From: an uncultured Thermomicrobia bacterium
Lineage (GTDB): Bacteria > Chloroflexota > Chloroflexia > Thermomicrobiales > JALYUS01
Length of the DNA stretch: 50,774 nucleotides
Assembly: GCA_937968015.1 (NCBI GenBank)
Contig: CALBSO010000141.1
Span: 1-50,774 of the forward strand
Direction: 5' to 3'
Of the stretch, positions 35,313 to 43,676 are shown one piece after another. The position numbers and the translations under genes were made by a program. How positions within the stretch are numbered: the stretch's first letter is position 1; each line of letters begins with the position of its first letter. The notes under the pieces were generated by a model. It made no database searches. It had not been told where the DNA came from and saw only the letters and a list, made by a program, of their open reading frames with translations.

Positions 35313-36025
35313 AATGCATGCTGCTGGATTGTGAAGAGTTCGGCGATGCCCTTCTGAGCCAGTACGAGCATCTGATTCAGGGCGTTGCTATCGAATGTGT
35401 CATGCTCGGCGGTCATCTGAATTTCGACAAAGGCGCCCGCGCCAGTCATCACGACGTTCGCATCTACGTCCGCCGTGCTGTCCTCGCGGTATTCAAGATC
35501 GAGGCGTGGCTCGCCGCCGACGACGCCGACGCTGACGGCGGCGACCGGAGTACGCACGGGTGGGCGCAATCGCGTCCGTCCGTCCACCAATGTGCGCAAT
35601 GCGAGGACGAGCGCGACGTAACCGCCGGTGATCGCCGCCGTTCGCGTCCCGCCATCCGCTTGTAAGACGTCACAGTCCACGGTGATGGTGCGTTCTCCCA
35701 ATGCGGACAAGTCCACGACGGCACGGAGCGAGCGCCCGATCAACCGCTGAATTTCATGTGTGCGCCCGCCGATTTTCCCGGTCACGGACTCGCGCGGCGA
35801 GCGGGTGAAGGTCGCGCGCGGCAGCATCGCGTACTCCGCCGTTATCCACCCTTGCCCCTTGCCGGTGAGAAAGGGCGGTACACGGTTCTCGATGCTCGCG
35901 GTGCAGCGTACTTCTGTCTTGCCAAAGGCGATTAGCGCGGATCCCTCCGCGAAGGCTGCGACGCCCGTCTCGATTCTTACCGCACGCATCGCGTCATTTG
36001 CCCGGTCAGATCGAGACGCAGTCAC
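35300..36025 (-). CDS. rph: Ribonuclease PH
   Basis: A phosphate-dependent 3'-to-5' exoribonuclease that trims tRNA 3' ends. The 241-residue protein contains GSALIAFGKTEVRCTASIE, RATFTRSPRESVTGKIGGRT, EIQRLIGRSLRAVVDL, DCDVLQADGGTRTAAITGGY and the C-terminal DANVVMTGAGAFVEIQMTAE, all in family order. It starts at GTG 36025, overlapping the rarA TGA. Its last four codons (SNE and stop) are read from the GAGTAAC repeat. Confidence 0.96.
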   Translation of the reverse strand: MTASRSDRANDAMRAVRIETGVAAFAEGSALIAFGKTEVRCTASIENRVPPFLTGKGQGWITAEYAMLPRATFTRSPRESVTGKIGGRTHEIQRLIGRSLRAVVDLSALGERTITVDCDVLQADGGTRTAAITGGYVALVLALRTLVDGRTRLRPPVRTPVAAVSVGVVGGEPRLDLEYREDSTADVDANVVMTGAGAFVEIQMTAEHDTFDSNALNQMLVLAQKGIAELFTIQQHALSNE

Positions 36026-37416
36026 GTCGGCTCTCCTTCGGTTGGGTGGCGGAGCGCCGCGATCCGCTCGCGCCGCTCGGCGAGGCGCTGGCTGATGCGG
36101 GCTTCGACGCCACGCTCTGTCGGTTCATAGTACTGGCGGTCGCGCAGGTTCGCGGGGAGGTGCTCCTGCGCGACCGTCGCATCGGCAGCATCGTGGGCGT
36201 ATTGGTAGCCCTTGCCGTAACCGAGTCCCTGCATCAGGCGCGTCGGTGCGTTCCGCAGATGGAGGGGAACGGGATCGTTGCGTGTCTCGGCGACATCCGC
36301 CTGCACCGCCTTGTATGCCCGGTACAGCGCGTTGCTTTTCGGCGCGATCGCGAGATAGACCGCTGCCTCGGCGAGCGCGAGGGCGCCCTCCGGCATGCCG
36401 ATGAAATGAACCGCCTGCTGCGCTGCCATCGCGACGACGAGCGCCTGCGGGTCAGCCAAGCCGACATCTTCTGACGCGGCGCGCACGAGTCGCCGGGCGA
36501 CGAAGAGCGGGTCTTCGCCCGATTCCAGCATCCGCCCCATCCAGTAGAGGGTCGCGTCCGGATCAGAGTCACGCAGCGACTTATGGAGTGCGGAGATCGT
36601 GTCGTAATGCGCGTCACCGCCCTGATCGTAGACGGCGGCACGGCGTTGCGCCGCCTCCATCACTGTCTCGTCAGTGATCATCCGTGCGTCTGGATTTTTG
36701 GCGGTGTCGGCGGCGACCGCAGCGATTTCCAATGTGTTGAGTGCGAAGCGTGCATCGCCGTTCGCAAGGTTGACAAGCGTTGCGCGGCCTTCATCGGTCA
36801 GTCGCACTGGCTGTTCGCCGAGTCCACGCACCGGATCGGCGAGGGCATGGCTCACGATGGCGGCGATGTCGTCGTCGGTAAGAGCGTGCAGAACGAAGAC
36901 ACGCGCCCGCGAGAGGAGCGGCGCATTGACCTCGAAGGACGGGTTCTCGGTCGTCGCGCCAATGAATATGACCGTGCCGTCCTCGACATAGGGTAGGATG
37001 GCATCTTGTTGTGACTTATTGAAACGGTGGATTTCGTCTACGAAGAGCAATGTGCGCTCGCCACCCGTAGCGCGGCGCTGCTGTGCCTCGCTGACGACGC
37101 GCCGGAGGTCCGCGACGCCCGCTGAGACCGCGCTGAGCGGCGCGAAGTGCGCGTTCGATTCGGCAGCGATAATGCGCGCGAGAGTCGTCTTCCCTGTGCC
37201 CGGTGGCCCCCAGAGGATGCATGAGCGGACGGCATCCTGCTCGATGGCGCGGCGCAAGAGTCGCCCCGGCCCAAGCAGATGCTCCTGGCCGACGTACTCA
37301 TCAAGGTTCCGCGGCCGCATCCGGGAGGCGAGTGGCTCGCTCGACACGGAGTACGGAGCACTGAGTGCAGAATGCTGAGTCTTGGGCATCGCAGCTCGTT
37401 GAGCGCGGTCATCCAT
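36022..37416 (-). CDS. rarA: Replication-associated recombination ATPase RarA (MgsA)
   Basis: A clamp-loader-like AAA+ ATPase acting at stalled forks. Visible are RMRPRNLDEYVGQEHLLG, Walker A WGPPGTGKTT, Walker B LLFVDEIHRFNKSQQD, sensor 1 GATTENPSFEV, and the C-terminal tetramerisation region with YRAYKAVQADV and DRQYYEPTERG. Start is uncertain. I use ATG 37416; ATG 37389 and GTG 37347 are possible. The N-terminal 20-odd residues would be read through an antisense heptad repeat (37349-37383), which favours a later start. It is probably co-transcribed with rph. Confidence 0.93.
   Translation of the reverse strand: MDDRAQRAAMPKTQHSALSAPYSVSSEPLASRMRPRNLDEYVGQEHLLGPGRLLRRAIEQDAVRSCILWGPPGTGKTTLARIIAAESNAHFAPLSAVSAGVADLRRVVSEAQQRRATGGERTLLFVDEIHRFNKSQQDAILPYVEDGTVIFIGATTENPSFEVNAPLLSRARVFVLHALTDDDIAAIVSHALADPVRGLGEQPVRLTDEGRATLVNLANGDARFALNTLEIAAVAADTAKNPDARMITDETVMEAAQRRAAVYDQGGDAHYDTISALHKSLRDSDPDATLYWMGRMLESGEDPLFVARRLVRAASEDVGLADPQALVVAMAAQQAVHFIGMPEGALALAEAAVYLAIAPKSNALYRAYKAVQADVAETRNDPVPLHLRNAPTRLMQGLGYGKGYQYAHDAADATVAQEHLPANLRDRQYYEPTERGVEARISQRLAERRERIAALRHPTEGEPT
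37349..37383 (+). repeat. Degenerate heptad array at the 5' end of rarA
   Basis: Five exact-length heptads on the plus strand: GAGTACG, GAGCACT, GAGTGCA, GAATGCT and GAGTCTT. It converges on the array at 37436-37470 with 52 bp between, like a diverged version of the hisB/rph element. Confidence 0.75.
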
Positions 37417-37435
37417 AGGCACTTGCTCACCCCAT

Positions 37436-37470
37436 GACACTCAGTACTCAGTACTCGCTACTCGCTACTC
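37436..37470 (-). repeat. Degenerate heptad array after the 54-residue ORF
   Basis: Five heptads on the minus strand: GAGTAGC twice, GAGTACT twice and GAGTGTC. The first holds the TAG stop (37465-37467) of the small gene upstream. Confidence 0.8.
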
Positions 37471-37629
37471 GTCCTGTTCGTCCAAACGGGCATAAATCGT
37501 TGCGATGAGCGCTTCGGCCTCGTCGCGCGTGCCAATCGCTAGATCATCCATGTCTTCGATAAGTGACTCCAGACGATCCAGCAAGTCCAGCAAGTCATAT
37601 TCAGCCGTGGGGAGGGGGCGCGGTATCAT
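37465..37629 (-). CDS. Small acidic protein of unknown function (54 residues)
   Basis: The protein begins MIPRPLPTAEYDLLDLLDRL and continues with an amphipathic, strongly acidic helix region ending LDEQDE. No family is recognised. GAGG lies 8 nt before the ATG, and the gene overlaps the upstream membrane-protein gene by 10 nt, which supports real, coupled translation. The longer in-frame start at 37695 would lie deep inside that gene and adds arginine/serine-rich sequence out of keeping. Leucine spacing suggests a helical hairpin or coiled coil and hence a binding partner, but this is inference. Confidence 0.6.
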   Translation of the reverse strand: MIPRPLPTAEYDLLDLLDRLESLIEDMDDLAIGTRDEAEALIATIYARLDEQDE

Positions 37630-37639
37630 CGCAATCGCC

Positions 37640-38566
37640 TCATGCCTGGAACCAGACCGCCGCGGAGACGATCGCAATGGCGACGAGCGCGACACCGCCG
37701 AACTCGATCACATCAAAGACCTGGATACGGTCTCGGAGTTGCGCCCCGCTCATCCCCGCAACAAGATAGAAGATGGCCAGCAGGAACGCGCCGCCGGTCC
37801 ATCCCGTCGCGGACCAGTAGTTGATCACCCAAGTGACCTGTCCGACGATCAGCGCGCCAACAACGGCGTAGACAGCCCGACGTAAGAGGGAAGCATGTTC
37901 GCCGTCGGTCATCTCCAGCAAGAGGAAAAAGGCGATAATGACGACTGCTGAGGCAGAGAAGACGGAGCGGTATTTGTTGATGTAGACCATCGCGAGCGCG
38001 ATAAAGCCGATGACGTATGTGACGACGGTGAGGGACGTGCGTGCGACATCCCGCGTAAAGCCGTCCGGCATCGTCAGCAGGGCGCGCGAAATTGTCCCGA
38101 TCAGGATGGCAAGCCAGACGACAATCGGCGCCACGAACCACCATCGCCGGTCGTGATAGACGGCGATCACGAGCAACCCCGTGACGAGCGTGACTGCGGG
38201 AAAGATGCCAACGGTGATGCTCGGCAATTCTGGTCGTTCGTCTCGCCGCGCGAGGGCGGTGATGATCGCGCCGACGAGTATGGCCAGTAGCAGGCCGGGC
38301 AACCAGTATTTCCAACCATTTGGGGCGCGCAGGGTAAAGGCCACGCTCCCTTGCGCCTCGAAGTGTCGGGCGAGGTAGCCAAGCGCGAAGAGCAGGCCGG
38401 CTCCCAATGTGCCGATGACGCTCAACGCGATGATAAGATTGCGCGTCGCGGCGGGCAGGGGGGTATCATGTGCCATTAGGTCGGCATCGGGGGCCGTCGA
38501 GCGCGTCGGGTAACTCTGCATCAGCCGCTCGTCTGTGATGTTCGGAGGATGTGCCGACTCTTCCAT
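37640..38566 (-). CDS. Integral membrane protein of unknown function
   Basis: The 308-residue protein has a soluble, polar N-terminus of about 45 residues, then about nine closely spaced transmembrane helices (for example LIIALSVIGTLGAGLLFALG and YWLPGLLLAILVGAIITALA) and very short loops. I recognise no family. ATG 38566 has AGGAG very close upstream (2 nt), so ATG 38521 or GTG 38587 remain possible. It heads a likely minus-strand transcript with the 54-residue gene, rarA and rph. Confidence 0.7.
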   Translation of the reverse strand: MEESAHPPNITDERLMQSYPTRSTAPDADLMAHDTPLPAATRNLIIALSVIGTLGAGLLFALGYLARHFEAQGSVAFTLRAPNGWKYWLPGLLLAILVGAIITALARRDERPELPSITVGIFPAVTLVTGLLVIAVYHDRRWWFVAPIVVWLAILIGTISRALLTMPDGFTRDVARTSLTVVTYVIGFIALAMVYINKYRSVFSASAVVIIAFFLLLEMTDGEHASLLRRAVYAVVGALIVGQVTWVINYWSATGWTGGAFLLAIFYLVAGMSGAQLRDRIQVFDVIEFGGVALVAIAIVSAAVWFQA

Positions 38567-38599
38567 TTCTCCTCGCGGTACGTACACCCGGACAACGGG

Positions 38600-38629
38600 A
38601 GTGTATCAGAAACGACGCACGCGTGTCGT
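38600..38629 (-). promoter_or_regulatory. Candidate promoter of the membrane protein-rarA-rph transcript
   Basis: On the minus strand ACGACA and an extended -10, TGA then TACACT, are separated by 18 bp, matching the spacing of the better promoters here. Both boxes are imperfect. Confidence 0.4.
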
Positions 38630-38723
38630 ATAGGTGACAAGCCTCACCCCGACCCCGCTCCATTGCGAAGAGATCGCGGAGCGTGTCAGCTCCATGCGGC
38701 GATGGAGAGAGGGGCCGATCCAT

Positions 38724-40688
38724 TTATCCGAGCGCGGCCTTGATCCGCTCCGCCACGTCACGAGTCATGCCCGGTGCGGTCGCCAGTTCATCTACCGTCG
38801 CCTGTTTAATCTGCTTTACCGAGCCGAAGTGCGTGAGCAGTTGCTTCTTCCGTTTCGGGCCGATGCCGCGGACATCGTCGAGGCTCGAATGCAGCGATGC
38901 CACCGCCCGCTTCTGCCGGTGGTAGGTGAGCGCGAAGCGATGCGCCTCGTCGCGGACGCGCTGGACGAGGTAGAGCGCCTGCGCGTCCCGTGGCAGGATC
39001 ACCGGGTCTGCCCGGCCCGGAAGGTAGAGTTCCTCATTTTGCTTGGCGAGGCCGACGATCGGCAGATTATCGAGGTTCAGCGCGCGAAGGGCATCGAGCG
39101 CCGCGCCCAACTGACCCTTGCCGCCGTCAATGATAATGAGGTCCGGCCACGCCGACCAGCCCGCCGCGCCGGTCGCTTCCGGTGACTGGATACGTTTGAA
39201 GCGACGGTCAATTACTTCATTCATGGAGGCGAAGTCATTTGCTCCCTCGACCGTCTTGATAGCGAATTTGCGGTAGTCGCTCTTTTTCGGACGGGCATCC
39301 TCAAAGACCACCATACTCGCGACGCTATTCGTGCCCTGGGTGTTGGAAATATCGTAGCATTCGATGCGGCGCGGCCATCCGGTCAGGCTGAGTGCGTCCT
39401 GCAATTCGCTGAGGGCGGCGGTCATCTTCTGCTCGTCAGTGAGCCAGCGTAGGCGATCCTGGGCGAGGTTCTCCGCCGCGCTTTCGGCGGTCATCGAGAC
39501 GAGTTGCATCCGCTCGCCACGCTGGGGGACGACGAGTTCGACTTTGCCACCCCGCCGTGCACGCAGGAAATCCAGGAGCGCTCCCTGTTCGTCCGCAAGA
39601 AGCGACTTCTGGAGGATGAGGAGAGGCGGCACTTCCCGTTGCGTCCCGTAGTATTGCTCGACAAATGACGAGAGAAGCGCGGCGTCGCTGTCATCAATTC
39701 GCGCGCCGAGTAGCCGCAGGTGCTCCGTGCCGTGAATCTTGTGGCTGCGGACGTTCAAGACCTGCACCGCCGCGTCGCCCCCTTCGCCGCGCGCAAGGGC
39801 GATCACGTCGGCATCAGCATCGCGGCGCGAGACGATCTTCTGCCGTTGGAGGACATGCTCCAGGGCACGGATATCCTCCTGATACCGCTGGGCGCGCTCG
39901 AATTGCAGTTCCTCGCTGGCAGCATCCCGCTTGGCGACAAGATCGGCCTTGATCGTCTCGTCTTTGCCCAGGAGGAGTAATCCGGCCCGCTTCAACTCCA
40001 TCTCATATGCGTCGGGCGTCGTTTTGCTGGCGCATGGAGCGAGGCAGCGATGCAGGTGATAATAGAGGCAGGGGCGCTGATTGCCCTTAATCGTCATCGT
40101 GCATTTGCGGAACTGGAAGAGCCGTTCCAGGAGATCCAATGTCCGCTGGGGCGAGCCGCCCGTGGTGATCGGCCCGAAATATCGCCCGCCATCATTCGCG
40201 ACGCGCCGCGTGATGACGACCCGTGGCCACTCCTCATTGGTGATTTTCAAGAAGGGGTACGTCTTGTCATCCTTGAGGAGGACATTGTAGTGTGGCTGAT
40301 ACCGCTTGATCAGTTCGTTTTCCAGGATGAGCGCCTCACGCGGCGTGTCGGTGCGAAAGACGTCGAAGTCCGCGATGTGGCGCACCAACTCACGCGTCTT
40401 GCCGGTCATCGAACGCGGCGAGCCAAAGTAGGAGCGCACCCGATCGCGTAGCGACTGTGCCTTGCCGACGTAGATAACCGTTCCCTTCGCGTCCTTCATC
40501 AGGTAGACGCCGGGCGCGGTCGCGAGGGCCGCGAGACGATCAGCAAAGTGATGCCGTTCACCGGAACGCCGGACGCGTGGCGCGCGCCCCGACGCATCAT
40601 CGAGTGTGACCTGCGTGGCTTCCGTCACCGGCGCGTCGGCGGTCGGATCGGTCTCAGGAAGGATCGGTGAAGCCAAGTCCGTATTCAT
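38724..40688 (-). CDS. uvrC: Excinuclease ABC subunit C
   Basis: UvrC makes the two incisions in nucleotide excision repair. The 654-residue protein has the N-terminal GIY-YIG nuclease (PGVYLMKDAKGTVIYVGKAQ) near residue 60 and the UVR motif (VAKRDAASEELQFERAQRYQ). The RNase H-like C-terminal nuclease region includes IECYDISNTQGTNSVASMVV and LIIIDGGKGQLGAAL, and tandem HhH motifs close the protein (DDVRGIGPKRKKQLL). I start at ATG 40688; the open frame upstream covers the promoter. The ATG directly follows a promoter/palindrome, which implies a leaderless mRNA. Confidence 0.96.
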   Translation of the reverse strand: MNTDLASPILPETDPTADAPVTEATQVTLDDASGRAPRVRRSGERHHFADRLAALATAPGVYLMKDAKGTVIYVGKAQSLRDRVRSYFGSPRSMTGKTRELVRHIADFDVFRTDTPREALILENELIKRYQPHYNVLLKDDKTYPFLKITNEEWPRVVITRRVANDGGRYFGPITTGGSPQRTLDLLERLFQFRKCTMTIKGNQRPCLYYHLHRCLAPCASKTTPDAYEMELKRAGLLLLGKDETIKADLVAKRDAASEELQFERAQRYQEDIRALEHVLQRQKIVSRRDADADVIALARGEGGDAAVQVLNVRSHKIHGTEHLRLLGARIDDSDAALLSSFVEQYYGTQREVPPLLILQKSLLADEQGALLDFLRARRGGKVELVVPQRGERMQLVSMTAESAAENLAQDRLRWLTDEQKMTAALSELQDALSLTGWPRRIECYDISNTQGTNSVASMVVFEDARPKKSDYRKFAIKTVEGANDFASMNEVIDRRFKRIQSPEATGAAGWSAWPDLIIIDGGKGQLGAALDALRALNLDNLPIVGLAKQNEELYLPGRADPVILPRDAQALYLVQRVRDEAHRFALTYHRQKRAVASLHSSLDDVRGIGPKRKKQLLTHFGSVKQIKQATVDELATAPGMTRDVAERIKAALG

Positions 40689-40702
40689 GGTACGATTGTA
40701 CC
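40689..40702 (-). promoter_or_regulatory. uvrC extended -10 promoter within a LexA-box-like palindrome
   Basis: GGTAC-GATT-GTACC is a perfect 5+5 inverted repeat that abuts the uvrC ATG. On the minus strand it contains TACAAT (40700-40695), preceded by TGG, an extended -10. The predicted transcript start coincides with the A of the ATG. The plus-strand sequence fits the cyanobacterial LexA pattern RGTACNNNDGTWCB as I remember it. Confidence 0.65.
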
Positions 40703-40753
40703 AAAGGGTCCGGCTGTCGGCATGTGGAACGCACATACGGACGCGAGTATCTA

Positions 40754-40779
40754 TGGCGGCGGGCTTTCGCCTGCCGCCA
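40754..40779. repeat. Hairpin-forming inverted repeat upstream of uvrC
   Basis: TGGCGGCGGGC (40754-40764) pairs with GCCTGCCGCCA (40769-40779) across a TTTC loop, with one G-T pair. It lies in the uvrC-alaS intergenic region upstream of both promoters, so it is unlikely to be a terminator for either gene. Confidence 0.6.
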
Positions 40780-40822
40780 CCGGGAATTGGGAAGATTAAT
40801 GGAAACTCCTGAGAGGTGTGGT

Positions 40823-40846
40823 AGGGGCGGTTGGCCAACCGCCCCT
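40823..40846. repeat. Perfect 24-bp palindrome in the uvrC-alaS intergenic region
   Basis: AGGGGCGGTTGG and CCAACCGCCCCT are exact reverse complements with no spacer. Both flanking genes point away from it. It resembles dispersed GC-rich intergenic palindromes (REP/MITE-like) more than a terminator. Confidence 0.75.
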
Positions 40847-40947
40847 CTGGCCCCTATTCCCCACGCGTAATTGCCCTGCGGCACTGCAGGATATACCCGT
40901 GCCTGCTCATCCCATCAATGTACGGACAGTACGTACGAGCGATTTCG

Positions 40948-40977
40948 TTGACAGTTCGGCTCGCCGTCGCCTACAAT
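40948..40977 (+). promoter_or_regulatory. Promoter of alaS
   Basis: TTGACA (40948-40953), an 18-bp spacer, and TACAAT (40972-40977). The leader would be about 28 nt and carries AAGGAG. A GTACGTAC palindrome lies 12 bp upstream of the -35. Confidence 0.85.
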
Positions 40978-41011
40978 GCGACGAGCGGTCCGTCATAAGG
41001 AGCGATGTCCG

Positions 41012-43630
41012 ATGAACCCGATGGACAGCGAGACAATCCGCCAAACGTTTGTGGATTACTTTCTTCGGCACGGTCATTCGCAGTTGCCGAGCGCGTCGCT
41101 CATCCCGCCGAGCGATACAGGATCACTGCTGACGATCGCGGGAATGCAGCAGATTACACCGTATTTCCTCGGGCTGGAGCCGCCGCCCAGCCCGCGCCTC
41201 GTCACGGTCCAGAAGTGTTTTCGCACCGGTGACATTGAGGAAGTGGGCGACGTAAGTCACGGCACGTTCCTCGAAATGCTCGGTAACTTCTCGGTGGGGG
41301 ACTATTTCAAGCAGGACGCGATTCGCTTCGCGTTCGAATTGCTCACGACGGGATACGGTATTGATCCCGACAGACTCTACCCATCAATCCACCCTGAAGA
41401 TGAGGAAGCCCGCGCGTGCTGGCGTGCTATCGGGTTCGCGCCGGAGCGCATCGTGCCGCTGGAGGAGAACTGGTGGTCGCCCGGCCCGGTCGGCCCGAAC
41501 GGCCCGGACTCGGAGATTTATGTTGATCGGGGCCGCCAGTATGGCAAGGATTTTCCGGCAGGCGGCCCCGATCGGGACGACCGCTACCTGGAGACGTGGA
41601 ACCTCGTGTTTATGCAATATGCCCGCAGCGCGGACGGCGAGAATGCGAGGCTGTCCAGCCCGAATATTGACACCGGTATGGGATTGGAGCGCCTCGCACT
41701 GATCATGCAAGACGCGCCGACGGTCTATGAGACTGACCTGCATGTGCCCATCCTGGCGAAGGCGGCGCAGGTCGCGGGTGTGATCTATGGGCGTGACCCG
41801 AAGATTGACCGCGCCCTGCGGATCATCTCAGACCACAGCCGGGGCGTGGTGTTCCTGATTGGTGATGGCGTTCTGCCGAGCAATGAGGGGCGCGGTTATG
41901 TCCTACGGCGCGTCCTGCGGCGGCTGATCCGCCAGGGGAGGCTGCTTGGTATCGAGCGACCGTTCGTGACTCAGACGGTCGGCGCGGTTATCGAGAAGAT
42001 GGCGCGCAGTTACCCCGAATTGCGGGCGCGGGAGGCGCACATCCTCCGCGTTGTCGAGCGCGAGGAAGAGGTCTTCGGGCGGACGTTGCAGGCCGGCCTC
42101 GGTCGGTTCGCGACGATGACGCAGGAATTGCAACGGCAGGGGACGACCGAGATTCCCGGCGACCAGGCCTTCCGCCTCTACGATACTTTCGGGTTCCCGC
42201 CCGATCTGACGCGCGAATTGGCAGCCGAACAGGGTTTCTCGATTGACGAATCGGGCTTCGAGCACGCGATGCATGCTCAACGCGCGCAGAGTCGTACGCA
42301 CGCGGCCTTCGATACGGCGGCGATGGCGAACATGCAGACGATCGGCGGCCTCGGCCTCGCGGCGACCGAATTCCTGGGCTACGAGACGACGGAAGCCGAT
42401 GCGACAATCATCGCAATCATCGGCGACGATGGCGCACAGGACGGCGCGGAGGTGGGGGAGACGGTCATCGTCTTCCTCGACCGTACGCCATTCTACGCGG
42501 AGTCCGGTGGGCAGGTGGGCGACACGGGCCTGCTGACCGCGCAGACGGGTATCTTCGCGGTTGTGGACACCAAGCGGCCGAACGCCGCGCTCGTCGCCCA
42601 TCGCGGCCATGTGATGGAGGGATCGCTCCGCGTCGGAGACCGCGTGCGCGCGGCGGTAGATTTCGCGCGGCGTACCGCGATCCGCCGGAATCACACCGCG
42701 ACCCATCTGCTGCATCGTGCGCTGCATATCGTATTGGGCGAGCACGCGAAGCAGGCCGGTTCGCTCGTCGCGCCCGACCGGCTCCGATTCGACTTCTCGC
42801 ATTCCGGCGCGATGAGCGGCGACGAACTGCGGCGCGTCGCGGAAATTGCCAACGATCAGGTGCTCGCGGATACGCCCGTGGAGACGACAACGATGGCGTA
42901 CGACGCGGCGGTGGCGGGCGGCGCGACCGCGCTCTTCGGCGAGAAGTATGGCGATACGGTGCGCGTCGTCCGCGTCGGTGACTACTCCCAGGAACTCTGT
43001 GGCGGCACGCATGTCCGGCGGACAGGTGAGATCGGGCCAGTCGTCATCATCGCTGAGGAGAGTTCGGCGGCGGGTGTGCGCCGGATCGAGGCGCTGACAG
43101 GCGTGTCGGCCATCGAATATATCGGCACGCTGCAAGCGATGGTCGGCCAACTGGCAGCGGAGTTCCGCGGCAAGCCGGAAGAGTTGCCTGAACGCATTCA
43201 TGCCCAGCGAGAGCAACTGCGCGCGAAGGACCGCGAGATCGAGGGATTGCGTACTCAGGTTGCCCGTGCCGCAGTCGGTAGCCTCCTCGATCAGGCAGCG
43301 ACGATGAACGGCGCGCGAGTACTCGTGGCCCGTGTGGAAACGGACGACCTCGGCACACTCGGTGATCACATACGCGATCACCTCGGGCCATCTGTCGTTG
43401 TTCTCGGCAGCGTGGATGATGGCAAAGCGAAACTGCTCGCGCTTGTCTCGGACGAACTGATCGCCAAAGGCGTCTCGGCCGGCATGATTCTCCGTGAAGT
43501 CGCACCGCTCGTCGGCGGTCGTGGCGGCGGTCGTGACGGTCGCGCGCAAGGCGGCGGCCCTAACGGTGATAGGCTCGATGGTGCTCTCGATAGCGCGCGG
43601 AGGCACATCGCGGCGCGGCTGGGGCAGTAA
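41012..43630 (+). CDS. alaS: Alanyl-tRNA synthetase
   Basis: The 872-residue enzyme charges tRNA-Ala and edits mischarged Ser and Gly. The class II core includes LTIAGMQQITPYFLGLEPPP, LVTVQKCFRTGDIEEVG, FLEMLGNFSVGDYFK and TGMGLERLALIMQ. The editing domain has the zinc ligands RRNHTATHLLH and ELCGGTHVRRTGEIG. A DHHA1 C-terminal domain ends GGRGGGRDGRAQGGG. ATG 41012 has AAGGAG 9 nt upstream; ATG 41005 is out of frame. The TAA is in the first heptad of the array that follows. Confidence 0.98.
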   Translation: MNPMDSETIRQTFVDYFLRHGHSQLPSASLIPPSDTGSLLTIAGMQQITPYFLGLEPPPSPRLVTVQKCFRTGDIEEVGDVSHGTFLEMLGNFSVGDYFKQDAIRFAFELLTTGYGIDPDRLYPSIHPEDEEARACWRAIGFAPERIVPLEENWWSPGPVGPNGPDSEIYVDRGRQYGKDFPAGGPDRDDRYLETWNLVFMQYARSADGENARLSSPNIDTGMGLERLALIMQDAPTVYETDLHVPILAKAAQVAGVIYGRDPKIDRALRIISDHSRGVVFLIGDGVLPSNEGRGYVLRRVLRRLIRQGRLLGIERPFVTQTVGAVIEKMARSYPELRAREAHILRVVEREEEVFGRTLQAGLGRFATMTQELQRQGTTEIPGDQAFRLYDTFGFPPDLTRELAAEQGFSIDESGFEHAMHAQRAQSRTHAAFDTAAMANMQTIGGLGLAATEFLGYETTEADATIIAIIGDDGAQDGAEVGETVIVFLDRTPFYAESGGQVGDTGLLTAQTGIFAVVDTKRPNAALVAHRGHVMEGSLRVGDRVRAAVDFARRTAIRRNHTATHLLHRALHIVLGEHAKQAGSLVAPDRLRFDFSHSGAMSGDELRRVAEIANDQVLADTPVETTTMAYDAAVAGGATALFGEKYGDTVRVVRVGDYSQELCGGTHVRRTGEIGPVVIIAEESSAAGVRRIEALTGVSAIEYIGTLQAMVGQLAAEFRGKPEELPERIHAQREQLRAKDREIEGLRTQVARAAVGSLLDQAATMNGARVLVARVETDDLGTLGDHIRDHLGPSVVVLGSVDDGKAKLLALVSDELIAKGVSAGMILREVAPLVGGRGGGRDGRAQGGGPNGDRLDGALDSARRHIAARLGQ

Positions 43631-43673
43631 TGAGTAACGAGTAACGAGTACTGAATGCTGAGAAATGAGAGCC
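43625..43673 (+). repeat. Seven-unit degenerate heptad array after alaS
   Basis: CAGTAAT, GAGTAAC (twice), GAGTACT, GAATGCT, GAGAAAT and GAGAGCC fill 43625-43673 without a gap. The alaS TAA is in the first unit and the next gene's ATG (43677) starts 4 nt after the last. Confidence 0.88.
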
Positions 43674-43676
43674 GCG

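Noticed and set aside
40920..40936. Second LexA-like box before alaS (GTAC-N5-GTAC and GTACGTAC)
   Set aside because: The spacer is 5 rather than 4 nt, and alaS is not an SOS gene.
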